The position numbers and the translations under genes are program-made. The notes beneath the pieces were generated by a model. The model was not told where the DNA came from. It was given only the letters and a program-made list of their open reading frames with translations, and searched no databases. A DNA stretch of 47,399 bases from JALHVH01 sp964585685 (GTDB taxonomy: Bacteria > Acidobacteriota > Aminicenantia > Aminicenantales > Saccharicenantaceae): assembly GCA_964585685.1 (NCBI GenBank), contig CAZPEP010000036.1, positions 1 to 47,399 on the forward strand. The letters run 5' to 3'. Shown here in pieces: positions 18,324 through 26,465 of this stretch (positions are counted from its first letter, which is position 1; each line of letters starts with the position of its first letter).

Positions 18324-18351
18324 ATTATACCCTTCCCCTCGCCCCCGTCAA
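18324..18351 (-). promoter_or_regulatory. Predicted sigma70 promoter of phosphorelay operon, probably leaderless
   Basis: Reverse-strand TTGACG (18346-18351), 16-bp spacer, perfect TATAAT (18324-18329). Only 7 nt separate the -10 box from the ATG at 18316 and there is no Shine-Dalgarno, so transcription probably starts at or next to the start codon. Confidence 0.65.
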
Positions 18352-18464
18352 TCGCCGGTGCGGGTGAGAGAGAGGGGGGATATTCAACCGCCCGGTCTCA
18401 CCTCCCCGGGGGGGTAGGGAGGGGGGGATTTCCTTTTCCCGGCTTTTGTGCTAAATATGATCCG

Positions 18465-19481
18465 ATGGATGACGATAAGTTTCTAAAGATCGCTGCGGGC
18501 TTCATCGCCCTCGTCGTCGCCGGCGTCGTCCTCAAGCTGGCCAAGCCCGTTCTTTTCCCGTTCTTTCTGGCTATCTTCATCTCGTACATTATCAACCCGG
18601 CCCTGGAGTTTCTGACGCGGCGCAAGGTCCCGAAGTTCTTGGCTGTCCTCGTCCTCATCCTGGCGACCTTCTCCCTGATGTATCTGTTCGGTGCGGTCTT
18701 CTATTCCAGCGGCAAGGCGTTCGCCTCAGAGTTCCCCAAGTACGGGAAGCAGATCGAATCCCTCCTCGCGAGGCTCGAGGCCTCCCGCTTCCTCGGCGCC
18801 CATTGGAACGTCACGACTCTGCTCGATGCCGTCAACGCCGAAAAGATCGCCTCGATCGCCCTGTCGGCCCTCGGCCCGTTCTTTTCCTTCCTGTCGACCC
18901 TCTTCCTCGTCCTCGTCTTCCTCGTCTTCATCCTGTCTGGGCGGGGGAGATTTGCCGCGAAGATCGAGCGCTCGTTCAGTCCCGGGCAGGCGAAGAGGAT
19001 CGCCGACGTGCTCGAGAAGATCGACGGTCAGATCGAGAGGTACCTGGCCATCAAGACCGTCTTCTGCGCCCTTAACGGGATCGTCGTCGGCGTCGTCCTC
19101 GCCCTTTTCGGCGTCGAGTTTGCCGTTGTCTTCGGGTTCCTGGCCTTCCTCTTGAACTACATCCCCAACATCGGCTCAACCGTCGCTACCGCCGTGCCCG
19201 TCCTCATCGCGTTCCTCCAGTATGGGAGCGTCTGGAGGTGCCTGTCGATCCTGGCCATCGTCGTCCTGCTCGACAATGTCATGGGGAATTTCCTGGAACC
19301 GAAATTCATGGGCCGCGGGCTGGGCCTCAGCCCGCTGGTCGTCATCTTTTCCCTCCTATTCTGGGGCTGGCTGTGGGGGATCCCGGGCATGGTGCTCTCC
19401 GTGCCCATCACCGCCGTCATCAAGATCGTTTGCGCCAACGTCCCGTCGCTCCGTCCCGTTGCGGAACTGATGAGCAAATAG
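18465..19481 (+). CDS. AI-2E/PerM family membrane permease
   Basis: 338 aa, multi-span inner-membrane protein of the AI-2E transporter (UPF0118) family. Seen: membrane spans near residues 10-50 and 60-85, an amphipathic central region, then the family block NYIPNIGSTVATAVPVLIAFLQ and the LEPKFMGRGLGLSPLVVIFSLLFWGWLWG region near the C-terminus. Members export diverse small molecules; the substrate cannot be told. The ATG at 18465 is chosen because it begins the conserved N-terminal hydrophobic region; AT-rich TAAATATGAT lies 3-13 nt before it and may hold a -10 box of a leaderless transcript. Confidence 0.88.
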   Translation: MDDDKFLKIAAGFIALVVAGVVLKLAKPVLFPFFLAIFISYIINPALEFLTRRKVPKFLAVLVLILATFSLMYLFGAVFYSSGKAFASEFPKYGKQIESLLARLEASRFLGAHWNVTTLLDAVNAEKIASIALSALGPFFSFLSTLFLVLVFLVFILSGRGRFAAKIERSFSPGQAKRIADVLEKIDGQIERYLAIKTVFCALNGIVVGVVLALFGVEFAVVFGFLAFLLNYIPNIGSTVATAVPVLIAFLQYGSVWRCLSILAIVVLLDNVMGNFLEPKFMGRGLGLSPLVVIFSLLFWGWLWGIPGMVLSVPITAVIKIVCANVPSLRPVAELMSK

Positions 19482-19536
19482 GCCGGGACCCGTCTTGCCC
19501 CTATTGCCTGTCTTTCTTGTCTCGCGACTCCCGCTC

Positions 19537-20190
19537 TTATTGAATGAGGCGGCGCGTATGGGACAGGCTGCGTAGCTGGGCGAATCGTCCGGCAAGGTCC
19601 GTGAGATAGGCCCGGCCGTCGGGGGCGCCCCGAGCCAGGAGTCGGACGGAGAGGATGACCCTGTCCAGGCAACGAAGCTTCTCCTCCCGGCCGTATGACT
19701 CGAGTCCCGAGATCAGGAGGACCGGGGCCTCCCAGCGGGCACTTTCGGAAGCGGTAAAAATGGCCTCGCCGAGCTCGTTCGAGGGCTTACGGCTCTCGCC
19801 GGGAATGATCAGGAGCCCTCTTCCCTTGTCGATCTTATCCCTGGCGTACTCAAGAGCCAGGAGGGCCTGCCCGTCCGTCAGGGCGGGGGCACGTTCGGCG
19901 AGTTGAACGAGCGGGGCTTCGAACTGGAGGACGAGCCAGGCGAGTCGTTCGTCCTTGAGGACGTCGTCTTCCGCCAGGCGTGAGTGGGGGGGCCGGGAGG
20001 GGCCCCGCTCCAGAACTCGCCTTTCCTGGTAGGGTTTGTGCCGGGCGAGGTAGGGACAGGCCGGGGGGCAATGGAGCTCTTTTTCCCGAAGACGTCCGCA
20101 GCAGAGGTTGCAGAGGGGGCTCCCCAAGGCGGGGCAAGACCTCTTGGCGACCCGGATACCGCACCTGGGGCAGAGGGGCATGCGCTTCAA
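19537..20190 (-). CDS. Cys-rich N-terminal zinc-ribbon-like protein of unknown function
   Basis: 217 aa. The first ~45 residues carry eight or more Cys (CPRCG, CPALGSPLCNLCCG, CPPACPY), a probable zinc-binding module. The remainder is alpha/beta with no recognised motif, though LLIIPGESRKPSNELGEAIF and WEAPVLLISGLE suggest a folded domain. Its ATG overlaps the rnc stop by 4 nt, making it the last gene of the DUF1844-ribF-pyrR-pyrC-rnc operon. A role linked to RNA is only a guess from position. Confidence 0.7.
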   Translation of the reverse strand: MKRMPLCPRCGIRVAKRSCPALGSPLCNLCCGRLREKELHCPPACPYLARHKPYQERRVLERGPSRPPHSRLAEDDVLKDERLAWLVLQFEAPLVQLAERAPALTDGQALLALEYARDKIDKGRGLLIIPGESRKPSNELGEAIFTASESARWEAPVLLISGLESYGREEKLRCLDRVILSVRLLARGAPDGRAYLTDLAGRFAQLRSLSHTRRLIQ

Positions 20191-20918
20191 TCCTTCTTCG
20201 CGACGATGAACATTTCGGAGGTCAAGACCTTCATCTTCCGGCCGAGCATGGACTTGATGGCCTTCTGGGCGGCGGCCTGCTCGGCGGCCTTGCGGGAACG
20301 GCCCTTGGCCTTGGCCAGGACCCTGTCCTCGGCGCAGACCTCGACGACGAACATCCTTTCGTGGGCGGGACCCTTCTCGGTCAGCGTCCGGTAGGAAGGG
20401 GAGGGGAGGCCGTCCTTCTGGAAAGTCTCTTGGAGGGCCGACTTGAAGTTATTGATGAGGAACTCCTCGTGGATGGGCCGGAACGAGGACTCGAGGACCT
20501 TCGCGATGAACGCCTGAGCCGCTTCGAACCCGCCGTCGAGATAGACCGCCCCGACGACCGATTCGAAAACTCCGGCCAGGATCGTCTTCTTCTTCCGCCC
20601 GCCGCTCTTTTCCTCGCCCCGCCCGAGGAACAGGGCCTTGTCGAGCTTGAGCTTGTGGGCGAAATCGGAGAGTGAGAGCGTAGAAGATGCCGTGGATTTC
20701 AGCTTGGACAGCTCGCCTTCGGCGAGGTCCGGGTAGGCGGCGTAAAAATGATGGGCGACCGCCAGCCCCACGACCGAGTCGCCGAGGAATTCCAGGAGCT
20801 CGTTGTCCTTCGCCCCGGGTTTTTCAAAGGCGAACGAGCTGTGCGTCAGGGCCTTTTCGAGGAGCCCCCTGTCCTTGAAGGCGTATCCGAGCTTCTTCTC
20901 GACGTGTTCGAGCTTCAT
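20187..20918 (-). CDS. rnc: Ribonuclease III
   Basis: Double-strand-specific endoribonuclease for rRNA and mRNA processing; 243 aa, normal length. The catalytic domain (about 1-150) has the signature ELLEFLGDSVVGL with Glu43 and Asp47; the C-terminal dsRNA-binding domain (about 160-235) ends in AKGRSRKAAEQAAAQKAI. In the second metal-binding cluster the sequence is ILAGVFESVVGA: the Glu is kept, but the position that is Asp in E. coli (ILADTVEALIGG) is Gly. Placed 2 nt after pyrC. Confidence 0.94.
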   Translation of the reverse strand: MKLEHVEKKLGYAFKDRGLLEKALTHSSFAFEKPGAKDNELLEFLGDSVVGLAVAHHFYAAYPDLAEGELSKLKSTASSTLSLSDFAHKLKLDKALFLGRGEEKSGGRKKKTILAGVFESVVGAVYLDGGFEAAQAFIAKVLESSFRPIHEEFLINNFKSALQETFQKDGLPSPSYRTLTEKGPAHERMFVVEVCAEDRVLAKAKGRSRKAAEQAAAQKAIKSMLGRKMKVLTSEMFIVAKKD

Positions 20919-20920
20919 CT

Positions 20921-22207
20921 TTATGGTCGGTCGAAGGGGTAGACGACCTTGCCGCCGACGACGGTCATGGCGGGGGCGCCCCTGAGGGCCCAGCCGTCGA
21001 ATGGCGTGTTGCGGCTCCGGGACTCGAACCGGGTTCGGTCGACGACCGTTTCTGCGTCGAGGTCGAGGAGGGTCAGGTCCGCATCGGACCCGGCGGCTAT
21101 CCTTCCCTTGTTCGCGAGTCCCAACAGGCGGGCCGGATTGAGGGACAGAAGCTCGACGAACCGGCTCAGAGATATGGTGTTCGGCCGGACCAGCCGGTCC
21201 AGGAGGACCGGGACGGCCGTTTCCAGCCCGACGATCCCGAAGGGCGCTTTTTCGATGCCTACGGCCTTGTCCTCTTCCGTATGGGGGGCGTGGTCGGTGG
21301 CGATGACGTCGACCATTCCGTCCCTGAGGGCGCCGATCAACGCGGCGACGTCCGCGGCGCTCCTCAGGGGAGGGTTCATCTTGAAATTCGGGTCGCGGTT
21401 TTCGAGGAGGACGTCCGCGAGGAGCAGATGGTGCGGCGTGGCTTCCGCCGAGACGCGTACGCCCCTTTTCCGCGCTTCGGCGACGGTCAGGACGGCTCCC
21501 CGGACGCTCAAGTGGGCGATGTGGATGCGCGCTCCAGTCTCTTCGGCCAGGGCGATATCGCGGGCGACCATGAGCTCTTCGGCGGCCGCCGGCATGCCCC
21601 TGAGGCCGAGACGTCGGGAAGTCGGACCCTCGTTCATTGAGGCTCCCGACGTGAGGCTCAGGTCCTCGCAGTGGTCGATGATGAGCGCACCCAGGGCCCG
21701 CGAACTTTCGAGGGCCTGCCGCAAGATTGTCGCGCTCCCCACCGGCCGGCCGTCGTCGGAGAATGCGATGGCTCCAGCCCGGACGAGAGCGGCCCAGTCG
21801 GTAGGGGCGTCACCCTTGAGCCCAATGGTGACGGCCGCGATGGGAAGGACGTTGACGACGGCGCTTTTCCGGGCCTCGTTCAAAATGTATTCCGTGACGG
21901 CGGGCGTGTCGTTCGCGGGGCTCGTGTTGGGCATACCGCAGATCGTCGTGAACCCACCGCGGGCGGCCGCTCGGGCGGCCGTCCGGATGGTCTCTTTCTT
22001 TTCGAAGCCCGGCTCGCGGAGATGGACATGCATGTCGATGAAGCCGGGGGCCACGATCAGCGCGGAGGCGTCGATCACATCGTGGCCGCCGGGAGCTATG
22101 CAGGGGGCGACGGCCTCGATCGTTCTTCCGGAGATGAGAACGTCCATGATCGTGTCGATCCCCGAATCCGGATCGATGACCCGGCCGCCCTTGATCAAGA
22201 GCCCCAT
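20921..22207 (-). CDS. pyrC: Dihydroorotase
   Basis: Third step of pyrimidine synthesis: carbamoyl-aspartate to dihydroorotate. 428 aa, the class I (long, PyrC/AllB-like) amidohydrolase type. Metal-binding residues are visible in GFIDMHVHLREPG, in the HCED and HIAHLS segments, and in DVIATDHAPHTEEDK. Lies 12 nt after pyrR. In many bacteria pyrB sits between pyrR and pyrC; here it is absent. Confidence 0.95.
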   Translation of the reverse strand: MGLLIKGGRVIDPDSGIDTIMDVLISGRTIEAVAPCIAPGGHDVIDASALIVAPGFIDMHVHLREPGFEKKETIRTAARAAARGGFTTICGMPNTSPANDTPAVTEYILNEARKSAVVNVLPIAAVTIGLKGDAPTDWAALVRAGAIAFSDDGRPVGSATILRQALESSRALGALIIDHCEDLSLTSGASMNEGPTSRRLGLRGMPAAAEELMVARDIALAEETGARIHIAHLSVRGAVLTVAEARKRGVRVSAEATPHHLLLADVLLENRDPNFKMNPPLRSAADVAALIGALRDGMVDVIATDHAPHTEEDKAVGIEKAPFGIVGLETAVPVLLDRLVRPNTISLSRFVELLSLNPARLLGLANKGRIAAGSDADLTLLDLDAETVVDRTRFESRSRNTPFDGWALRGAPAMTVVGGKVVYPFDRP

Positions 22208-22219
22208 GATTCCGGCCTT

Positions 22220-22792
22220 TTATACCAGCTTCGCGGGTTCAGTGATCAGGACCTCATCCCGGCCGTCCACTTCTTTGAGAAGGACCTGGACGATCTCCCG
22301 CCGGGAAGTGGGAAGAACCTTCCCGACATAATCCGGGCGGATCGGCAGTTCGCGGTGGCCGCGGTCGATGAGGATGAGGAGTTGGACCGTCCTCGGGCGT
22401 CCCAGCTCGAAAAGCCCGTCCATCGCGGCCCGGATGGTCCGGCCTGTGAAGAGGACATCGTCGACGAGGAGGACGTCCTTCCTGGCGACGGGGCATTCGA
22501 TCCTCGTTTTCTTCGGAGAGGGTTTGGCCTCAAATGCGGGGATGTCGTCCCGGAAGGGGGCGATGTCCAAGACGCCGACCGGGATGGAGACCCCTTCCAT
22601 CTCCCGGATGATCTGGGAGATGCGCTTGCCGATGTCGATCCCCCGGGTCCGGATGCCGACGATGACCACGTTCTTGAGGCTGTGGTTCCGCTCGACGATC
22701 TCCGTTGCCATGCGATAGAGGACGCGCCGGATCTTGCTGGCGTCCATGACTCTGGCTTTTACTTTGCTTTCCATTTCGGGACTCCTCGTCAC
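22220..22792 (-). CDS. pyrR: PyrR: pyrimidine operon regulator / uracil phosphoribosyltransferase
   Basis: 190 aa. Type I phosphoribosyltransferase fold with the PRPP loop VLLVDDVLFTGRTIRAAMDGL and the family block VIVGIRTRGIDIGKRI. Known role: binds pyr mRNA in a UMP-dependent way to attenuate transcription, and has uracil phosphoribosyltransferase activity. ATG overlaps the ribF stop by 4 nt. I see no PyrR-binding hairpin in the short gaps around it, so its RNA target is probably elsewhere. Confidence 0.95.
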   Translation of the reverse strand: MTRSPEMESKVKARVMDASKIRRVLYRMATEIVERNHSLKNVVIVGIRTRGIDIGKRISQIIREMEGVSIPVGVLDIAPFRDDIPAFEAKPSPKKTRIECPVARKDVLLVDDVLFTGRTIRAAMDGLFELGRPRTVQLLILIDRGHRELPIRPDYVGKVLPTSRREIVQVLLKEVDGRDEVLITEPAKLV

Positions 22793-23862
22793 GCGCGCCC
22801 GGGGCTTCTTCTCCGGGAATCAACCCATTCGACTCCCCGGTCCGAAGCCCGGGGCACGCTCAGGGTTGATACTGAGCACCCCCCACTTAAAAATTCGGGG
22901 TGGGTGGTGTCGAACGTATCAAGAACATGCACCATCCGTCCGGAAATGTCAAGGAACGCGGCCCGGGATGAGCGGAGGTCCCTTGATACCTGGTGGACCA
23001 GGGCCGCGGGGGTCGCGAAACGGCGCTCGTTCCGGAGCTTCCCGACGAACCGAAGCCCGACGATCCGGCCGTAAAGGTCGCCCGAGTAATCCAGCAGATG
23101 CGTTTCGACCCCCGGCGGGTTGTCCCCAAAAGTGGGTCTGACGCCGATGTTCGTTAGGGACGGATAGCTGCGGCGGCCGACCGAGGCCAGGGTCAGGAAG
23201 ACTCCAGGCGGCAGGATCTCGCTGGTCGTCAGGAGATTGGCCGTCGGGAAGCCCAGGTCCCGGCCCCTGGAATGGCCGGGCACGACCCGGCCCTCGATCT
23301 CGTAGGGTTCTCCCAGGAGCCCGGCGGCCGTCATGACGTCGCCCCGGACGAGGAACCGGCGGATGAGGCTGGAGCTGACGGTCCGCCCGCCCACGACGAC
23401 AGGGGGGATGGCACGGACGGCGAACCCCAACACGCGCCCGAGGTCCGCGAGGTCTTTGGCCCCGCACTTCCGGCCGCGCCCGAAACGAAAGTTCGCGCCG
23501 ACCACGACGGCCCGGGCCCGCAAGGCCTCTGCTAGGATTCTTTCCGAGAACTCCGCCCCGGAGAGCTCGAACAATTCCCGTTCGAGGGGGACAACGAGGA
23601 CCCCTTCGATCCCTGCCCGGCGGAAGCCGTCCAGCCGTTGGTCAAGGGTCTGGACAAGGGGGACAGCCCGTCCGGCGAGGGCCCTCGCCGGGTGGGGAAA
23701 GAACGTCAGGACGAGGGACCGGAGGCCCTCCCGTCGGGATAGGGCAGCGACCCGGGAGAGGATCCGCCGATGGCCGAGGTGGAGGCCGTCGAAGTTCCCG
23801 ACAGCGACCACGGTTTCTCGTCGGAAACGGGGGAGCCCATCGAACCCGGTATAAACCTTCAT
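22789..23862 (-). CDS. ribF: Riboflavin kinase / FAD synthetase with extra C-terminal tail
   Basis: Bifunctional: riboflavin to FMN, then FMN to FAD. N-terminal nucleotidyltransferase domain with VGNFDGLHLGHRRIL and VVGANFRFGRGR, then the flavokinase domain with GRDLGFPTANL, GVF, and SLTNIGVRPTFGD. 357 aa, about 45 longer than usual: the family end (FVGKLRNERRF..VHQVSRDL) is followed by a tail from about residue 310 (DTTHPEFLSGG...) that is encoded by a dispersed hairpin repeat (22819-22907). The tail runs into the pyrR start. Enzyme core looks intact. Confidence 0.94.
   Translation of the reverse strand: MKVYTGFDGLPRFRRETVVAVGNFDGLHLGHRRILSRVAALSRREGLRSLVLTFFPHPARALAGRAVPLVQTLDQRLDGFRRAGIEGVLVVPLERELFELSGAEFSERILAEALRARAVVVGANFRFGRGRKCGAKDLADLGRVLGFAVRAIPPVVVGGRTVSSSLIRRFLVRGDVMTAAGLLGEPYEIEGRVVPGHSRGRDLGFPTANLLTTSEILPPGVFLTLASVGRRSYPSLTNIGVRPTFGDNPPGVETHLLDYSGDLYGRIVGLRFVGKLRNERRFATPAALVHQVSRDLRSSRAAFLDISGRMVHVLDTFDTTHPEFLSGGCSVSTLSVPRASDRGVEWVDSRRRSPGRA
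22819..22907. repeat. Dispersed hairpin repeat, copy A (inside ribF 3' end)
   Basis: Nested inverted repeats on the + strand: outer ATCAACCC (22819-22826) with GGGTTGAT (22863-22870), inner CCCCGG (22835-22840) with CCGGGG (22849-22854). A second hairpin GCTCAG/CTGAGC (22858-22863 with 22872-22877) and a C-rich/G-rich arm follow. It shares AACCCRTTC, central hairpin and GCTCAGRGT with the copies at 33607 and 47260. Confidence 0.65.
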
Positions 23863-23866
23863 CTGT

Positions 23867-24163
23867 TCACGCCTTGACGATCTTCATCCGTTGAAGGTAG
23901 TTGAACTTGAGCTGGGCAAGGCAGGCTTCGAGGAACTTGTCTTCTTCTTCATCCAGGTTCCCCTTGGTCCGGTCCTTAAGCAGGTCAAGGAGGTCGATGA
24001 GCCGCTTCCCCAACTCGAGGTTCTCGGAAGGCGCCTTCGTGACGGGGTCCTCGATCAGGCCCAGCTTGATGATGGCTTGGGTGTAGAAGGGGAAGACCAG
24101 GGACCCGAACTCGAGCGGAGGCAGGTATTCTTTCGTATCTTCCTTTTCTCCATTCTTGACCAT
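23867..24163 (-). CDS. DUF1844 family small protein
   Basis: 98 aa, cytosolic, matching the DUF1844 pattern: LPPLEFGSLVFPFYTQAIIKLGLI followed by LELGKRLIDLLDLLKDRTKGNLDEEEDKFLE. Function unknown; small all-alpha. ATG has GGAGG 8 nt upstream. It is the first gene of the ribF-pyrR-pyrC-rnc operon (4-nt gap to ribF), with a predicted promoter at 24239-24267 and an untranslated leader of about 70 nt. Confidence 0.85.
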   Translation of the reverse strand: MVKNGEKEDTKEYLPPLEFGSLVFPFYTQAIIKLGLIEDPVTKAPSENLELGKRLIDLLDLLKDRTKGNLDEEEDKFLEACLAQLKFNYLQRMKIVKA

Positions 24164-24238
24164 GAGAGTGTCCTCCAGGCTGATTCCGCGGGCCCGAGGT
24201 TGTTTTCGGCGGCAACTTCAGGTATTTTACGGGAACGA

Positions 24239-24267
24239 ATCTTACATTTTTCGGAACGAAATTTCAA
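24239..24267 (-). promoter_or_regulatory. Predicted promoter of DUF1844-ribF-pyrR-pyrC-rnc operon
   Basis: Reverse-strand TTGAAA (24262-24267), 17-bp spacer, TAAGAT (24239-24244). The leader to the ATG at 24163 is about 70 nt; no terminator or PyrR-type antiterminator could be recognised in it. Confidence 0.5.
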
Positions 24268-24278
24268 GGACGCGAGCC

Positions 24279-25070
24279 ATGACCGAAGCCGGGAACGCCG
24301 GGAAGAAGTTCGACGAACTGGTCGGGATCCTCAGGACCCTGCGCGGCCCCGGCGGATGCCCGTGGGACAGGGCGCGTTCGGCCCTCGACATCCGTGATTA
24401 TTTCCTGGAGGAGGTCTACGAGGTCATTGAAGCCCTCGAGGCAGACGACGCCGCCGGGTTGGCCGAGGAGCTTGGGGACGTCCTGATGGAAGTCGTCTTC
24501 CTGTCGCGCATTTACGAGGAGCAGGGGGCATTCACCGTCACCGACGCCCTGGATCGGGTCAACGCTAAGATGATCGCCCGCCACCCTCACGTTTTCGCGG
24601 AGATGCGAAATCTGCCTTCTGCCGGCGTCGCCGCTGCCTGGCAGGAAAGGAAGAGGGCGGAGAAGGGTACGTCCTCCGTCCTCGAGGACCCAGGGCACGC
24701 GATCCCTGCGCTCCTGTCGGCCTTCCAGATCGGCCGGAAGGTTTCCACTTACGGATTCGACTGGCCAGACGCTGCGGGCGTCCTCGCCAAGGTCCGGGAA
24801 GAGACCGGCGAGCTCGAAGCCGCGGTTTCAGACGCGAACGCTGAGGGAATCCAGGAAGAGCTCGGCGACCTGATGTTCTCCCTGGCCAACCTCTCCAGGA
24901 AGTTCGGCGTCAATCCCGAGCTTGCCCTCCGTAAAGCCAACGCGAAGTTCGTGCGCCGATTCCGGGCCCTCGAGGATGAGATTCGTTCTTCCGGAAAGGA
25001 CTTCTGCAAAATGAGCCTTGAGGAGATGGACGCCATATGGGACAGGCATAAAGCCCGCGATCAAGGCTAA
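24279..25070 (+). CDS. mazG: Nucleoside triphosphate pyrophosphohydrolase MazG
   Basis: Hydrolyses NTPs and dNTPs to monophosphates, thought to clean the pool of aberrant nucleotides. 263 aa, two MazG repeats as in E. coli. Seen: GGCPWDRARS, the metal motif EEVYEVIEAL..EELGDVLMEVV in repeat 1, and EETGELEAAV..EELGDLMFSL in repeat 2, with KFVRRF near the end. ATG 24279 has AAGGA 8 nt upstream; longer frames from 24156 run through the divergent promoter region. Confidence 0.95.
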   Translation: MTEAGNAGKKFDELVGILRTLRGPGGCPWDRARSALDIRDYFLEEVYEVIEALEADDAAGLAEELGDVLMEVVFLSRIYEEQGAFTVTDALDRVNAKMIARHPHVFAEMRNLPSAGVAAAWQERKRAEKGTSSVLEDPGHAIPALLSAFQIGRKVSTYGFDWPDAAGVLAKVREETGELEAAVSDANAEGIQEELGDLMFSLANLSRKFGVNPELALRKANAKFVRRFRALEDEIRSSGKDFCKMSLEEMDAIWDRHKARDQG

Positions 25071-25134
25071 CGAAATCCTTGGGATATCGGGATCGCCGAA
25101 CCCCGAGTCCTAAGAAAGCGATGAGGAGAGAATC

Positions 25135-26263
25135 TTAGCTTGCCTGATCCTGCGTGGACTTCTTGCGGAGAAAGAGGGTGGCCTTGATGAATTCGTCGAG
25201 GTCGCCGTCAAGGACCTTGTCGACGTCCCCTGTCTCGACCCGCGTACGCATGTCCTTGATCATGCGGTAGGGCTGGAGGACGTAGGATCGGATCTGGTTG
25301 CCCCAGGCGATCTCGGACTTGCTTTCCTCGAGCATCTCGACCTTGGCCATCTTCTTCTTCTTCTCGATATCGTAGATCCGGGACTTGAGGACCTTCATGG
25401 CCGCGGCCTTATTCTTGTGCTGGGAGCGCTCGTTCTGGCATTGGACGACGATCCCGGTCGGGAGGTGGGTGATGCGGACGGCCGAATCCGTCGTGTTGAC
25501 GTGCTGGCCGCCCTTGCCCCCCGCCCGGTACGTGTCGATTCTCAGGTCGTCGGGGTTGATGTCGACCTCGACGTCCTCGTCGATCTCGGGGGTGACGAAG
25601 ATGGCGGCGAAGGACGTGTGGCGGCGCTTGGCGGCGTCGAAGGGCGAGATGCGGACCAGCCTGTGAACCCCGGTCTCCTGGCTCAGGTTACCGAAAGCGA
25701 AATCCCCCTCGATCCGGACCATGGCGCTCTTGAGCCCGGCTTCTTCCCCGGGGGTTGAGTCAAGGACCTCGACCTTGAATCCCTTGCGCTCAGCGTAGCG
25801 CAGGTACATCCGGAAGAGGATCTGCGCCCAGTCCTGGGATTCGGTCCCTCCGGCGCCGGGATGGACGGTCAGGATGGCGTTGCGGATGTCGTCGGCCTCG
25901 AAATAAAGGGTCCTAAGCTCGGCGTCGGCCAACTCCTTTCCGAACCCGGCCAGGGCTGCGGCGACGTCGGCCGCTACGTTCTCCCCCTCGCCGGCGAGCT
26001 CCAGAAGGACCTCGAGATCCTCCTTCTTCCCCCGGATTCTTTCGTAGTCCTGGATGTCGCGGCCGAGCCTCTTCTTGCTCTGCTGGAGGGACTGGGACCT
26101 TTTCTGATCCCGCCAGATCTCAGGGGACGCGAGCTGGGCGTTCAGAGAATCGAGTTCGGCTCTCTTGCGATCGAGGTCAAAGAAAACCTCGGAGTTCCTC
26201 GAACTTGGCGAAAGCGGCTTCGATGGCGGGCTTCAGGTCAGAATATCTTTCGGTGTCGGGCAT
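25135..26263 (-). CDS. prfB: Peptide chain release factor 2 (programmed +1 frameshift)
   Basis: RF2 terminates translation at UGA and UAA. The gene is read in two frames: codons 1-28 from ATG 26263, then TGA at 26177-26179, then after skipping one T the frame GAC CTC GAT from 26178 to the stop at 25135-25137; product 375 aa, normal length. Seen: SPF stop-codon recognition motif in RISPFDAAKRRHTSF and the catalytic GGQ in RAGGKGGQHVN. Not a pseudogene: the slip site matches known prfB genes. Promoter at 26299-26327. Confidence 0.96.
26176..26194 (-). promoter_or_regulatory. prfB programmed +1 frameshift site
   Basis: Reverse-strand sequence CGAGGTTTTCTTTGAC: a CGAGG Shine-Dalgarno-like element, then the slippery CTT codon followed by TGA and C. 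The E. coli equivalent is AGGGGGTATCTTTGAC. Low RF2 lets the ribosome pause at UGA and slip +1 to finish RF2, an autoregulatory loop. The internal Shine-Dalgarno match is shorter than in E. coli. Confidence 0.92.
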
Positions 26264-26298
26264 CTCGGTCCATTCCTTGCAATCTTTTGAAGAGACTC

Positions 26299-26327
26299 AT
26301 AATAAAGAAGATGAGGTTTAAAGTCAA
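26299..26327 (-). promoter_or_regulatory. Predicted sigma70 promoter of prfB
   Basis: Reverse-strand TTGACT (26322-26327), 17-bp spacer, TATTAT (26299-26304); leader about 30 nt with AAGGA upstream of the ATG at 26263. Confidence 0.55.
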
Positions 26328-26465
26328 GCAGGCCAAGGCCGGGATGTCCCCGTGAGGTCGAACTTCAGCAAGGCCGGGGCCGTCAGGGCCTCGCTCGCAA
26401 GCGCCACGAGAAACGATAAACCGGTTTTCCACTTCATCGGAGGATCGTCCGGGCCGTTCGAAGGA

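Noticed and set aside
16025..18367. 780-codon frame on the + strand opposite the hybrid kinase
   Set aside because: Antisense shadow; the kinase has all domain motifs on the other strand.
18366..18430. G-rich/C-rich tract between the kinase and the permease gene
   Set aside because: Looks like low-complexity intergenic sequence; no pairing pattern or regular G-runs strong enough to call a structured element.
25135..25932. Short RF2 gene or prfB pseudogene
   Set aside because: The upstream part is present in the shifted frame with the classic CTT TGA C slip site, so the gene is intact.
26324..26437. 37-codon reverse-strand ORF with a signal-peptide-like start (MKWKTGLSFLVALASEALTA)
   Set aside because: No ribosome-binding site, no family, and its stop overlaps the prfB -35 box; too short to support.
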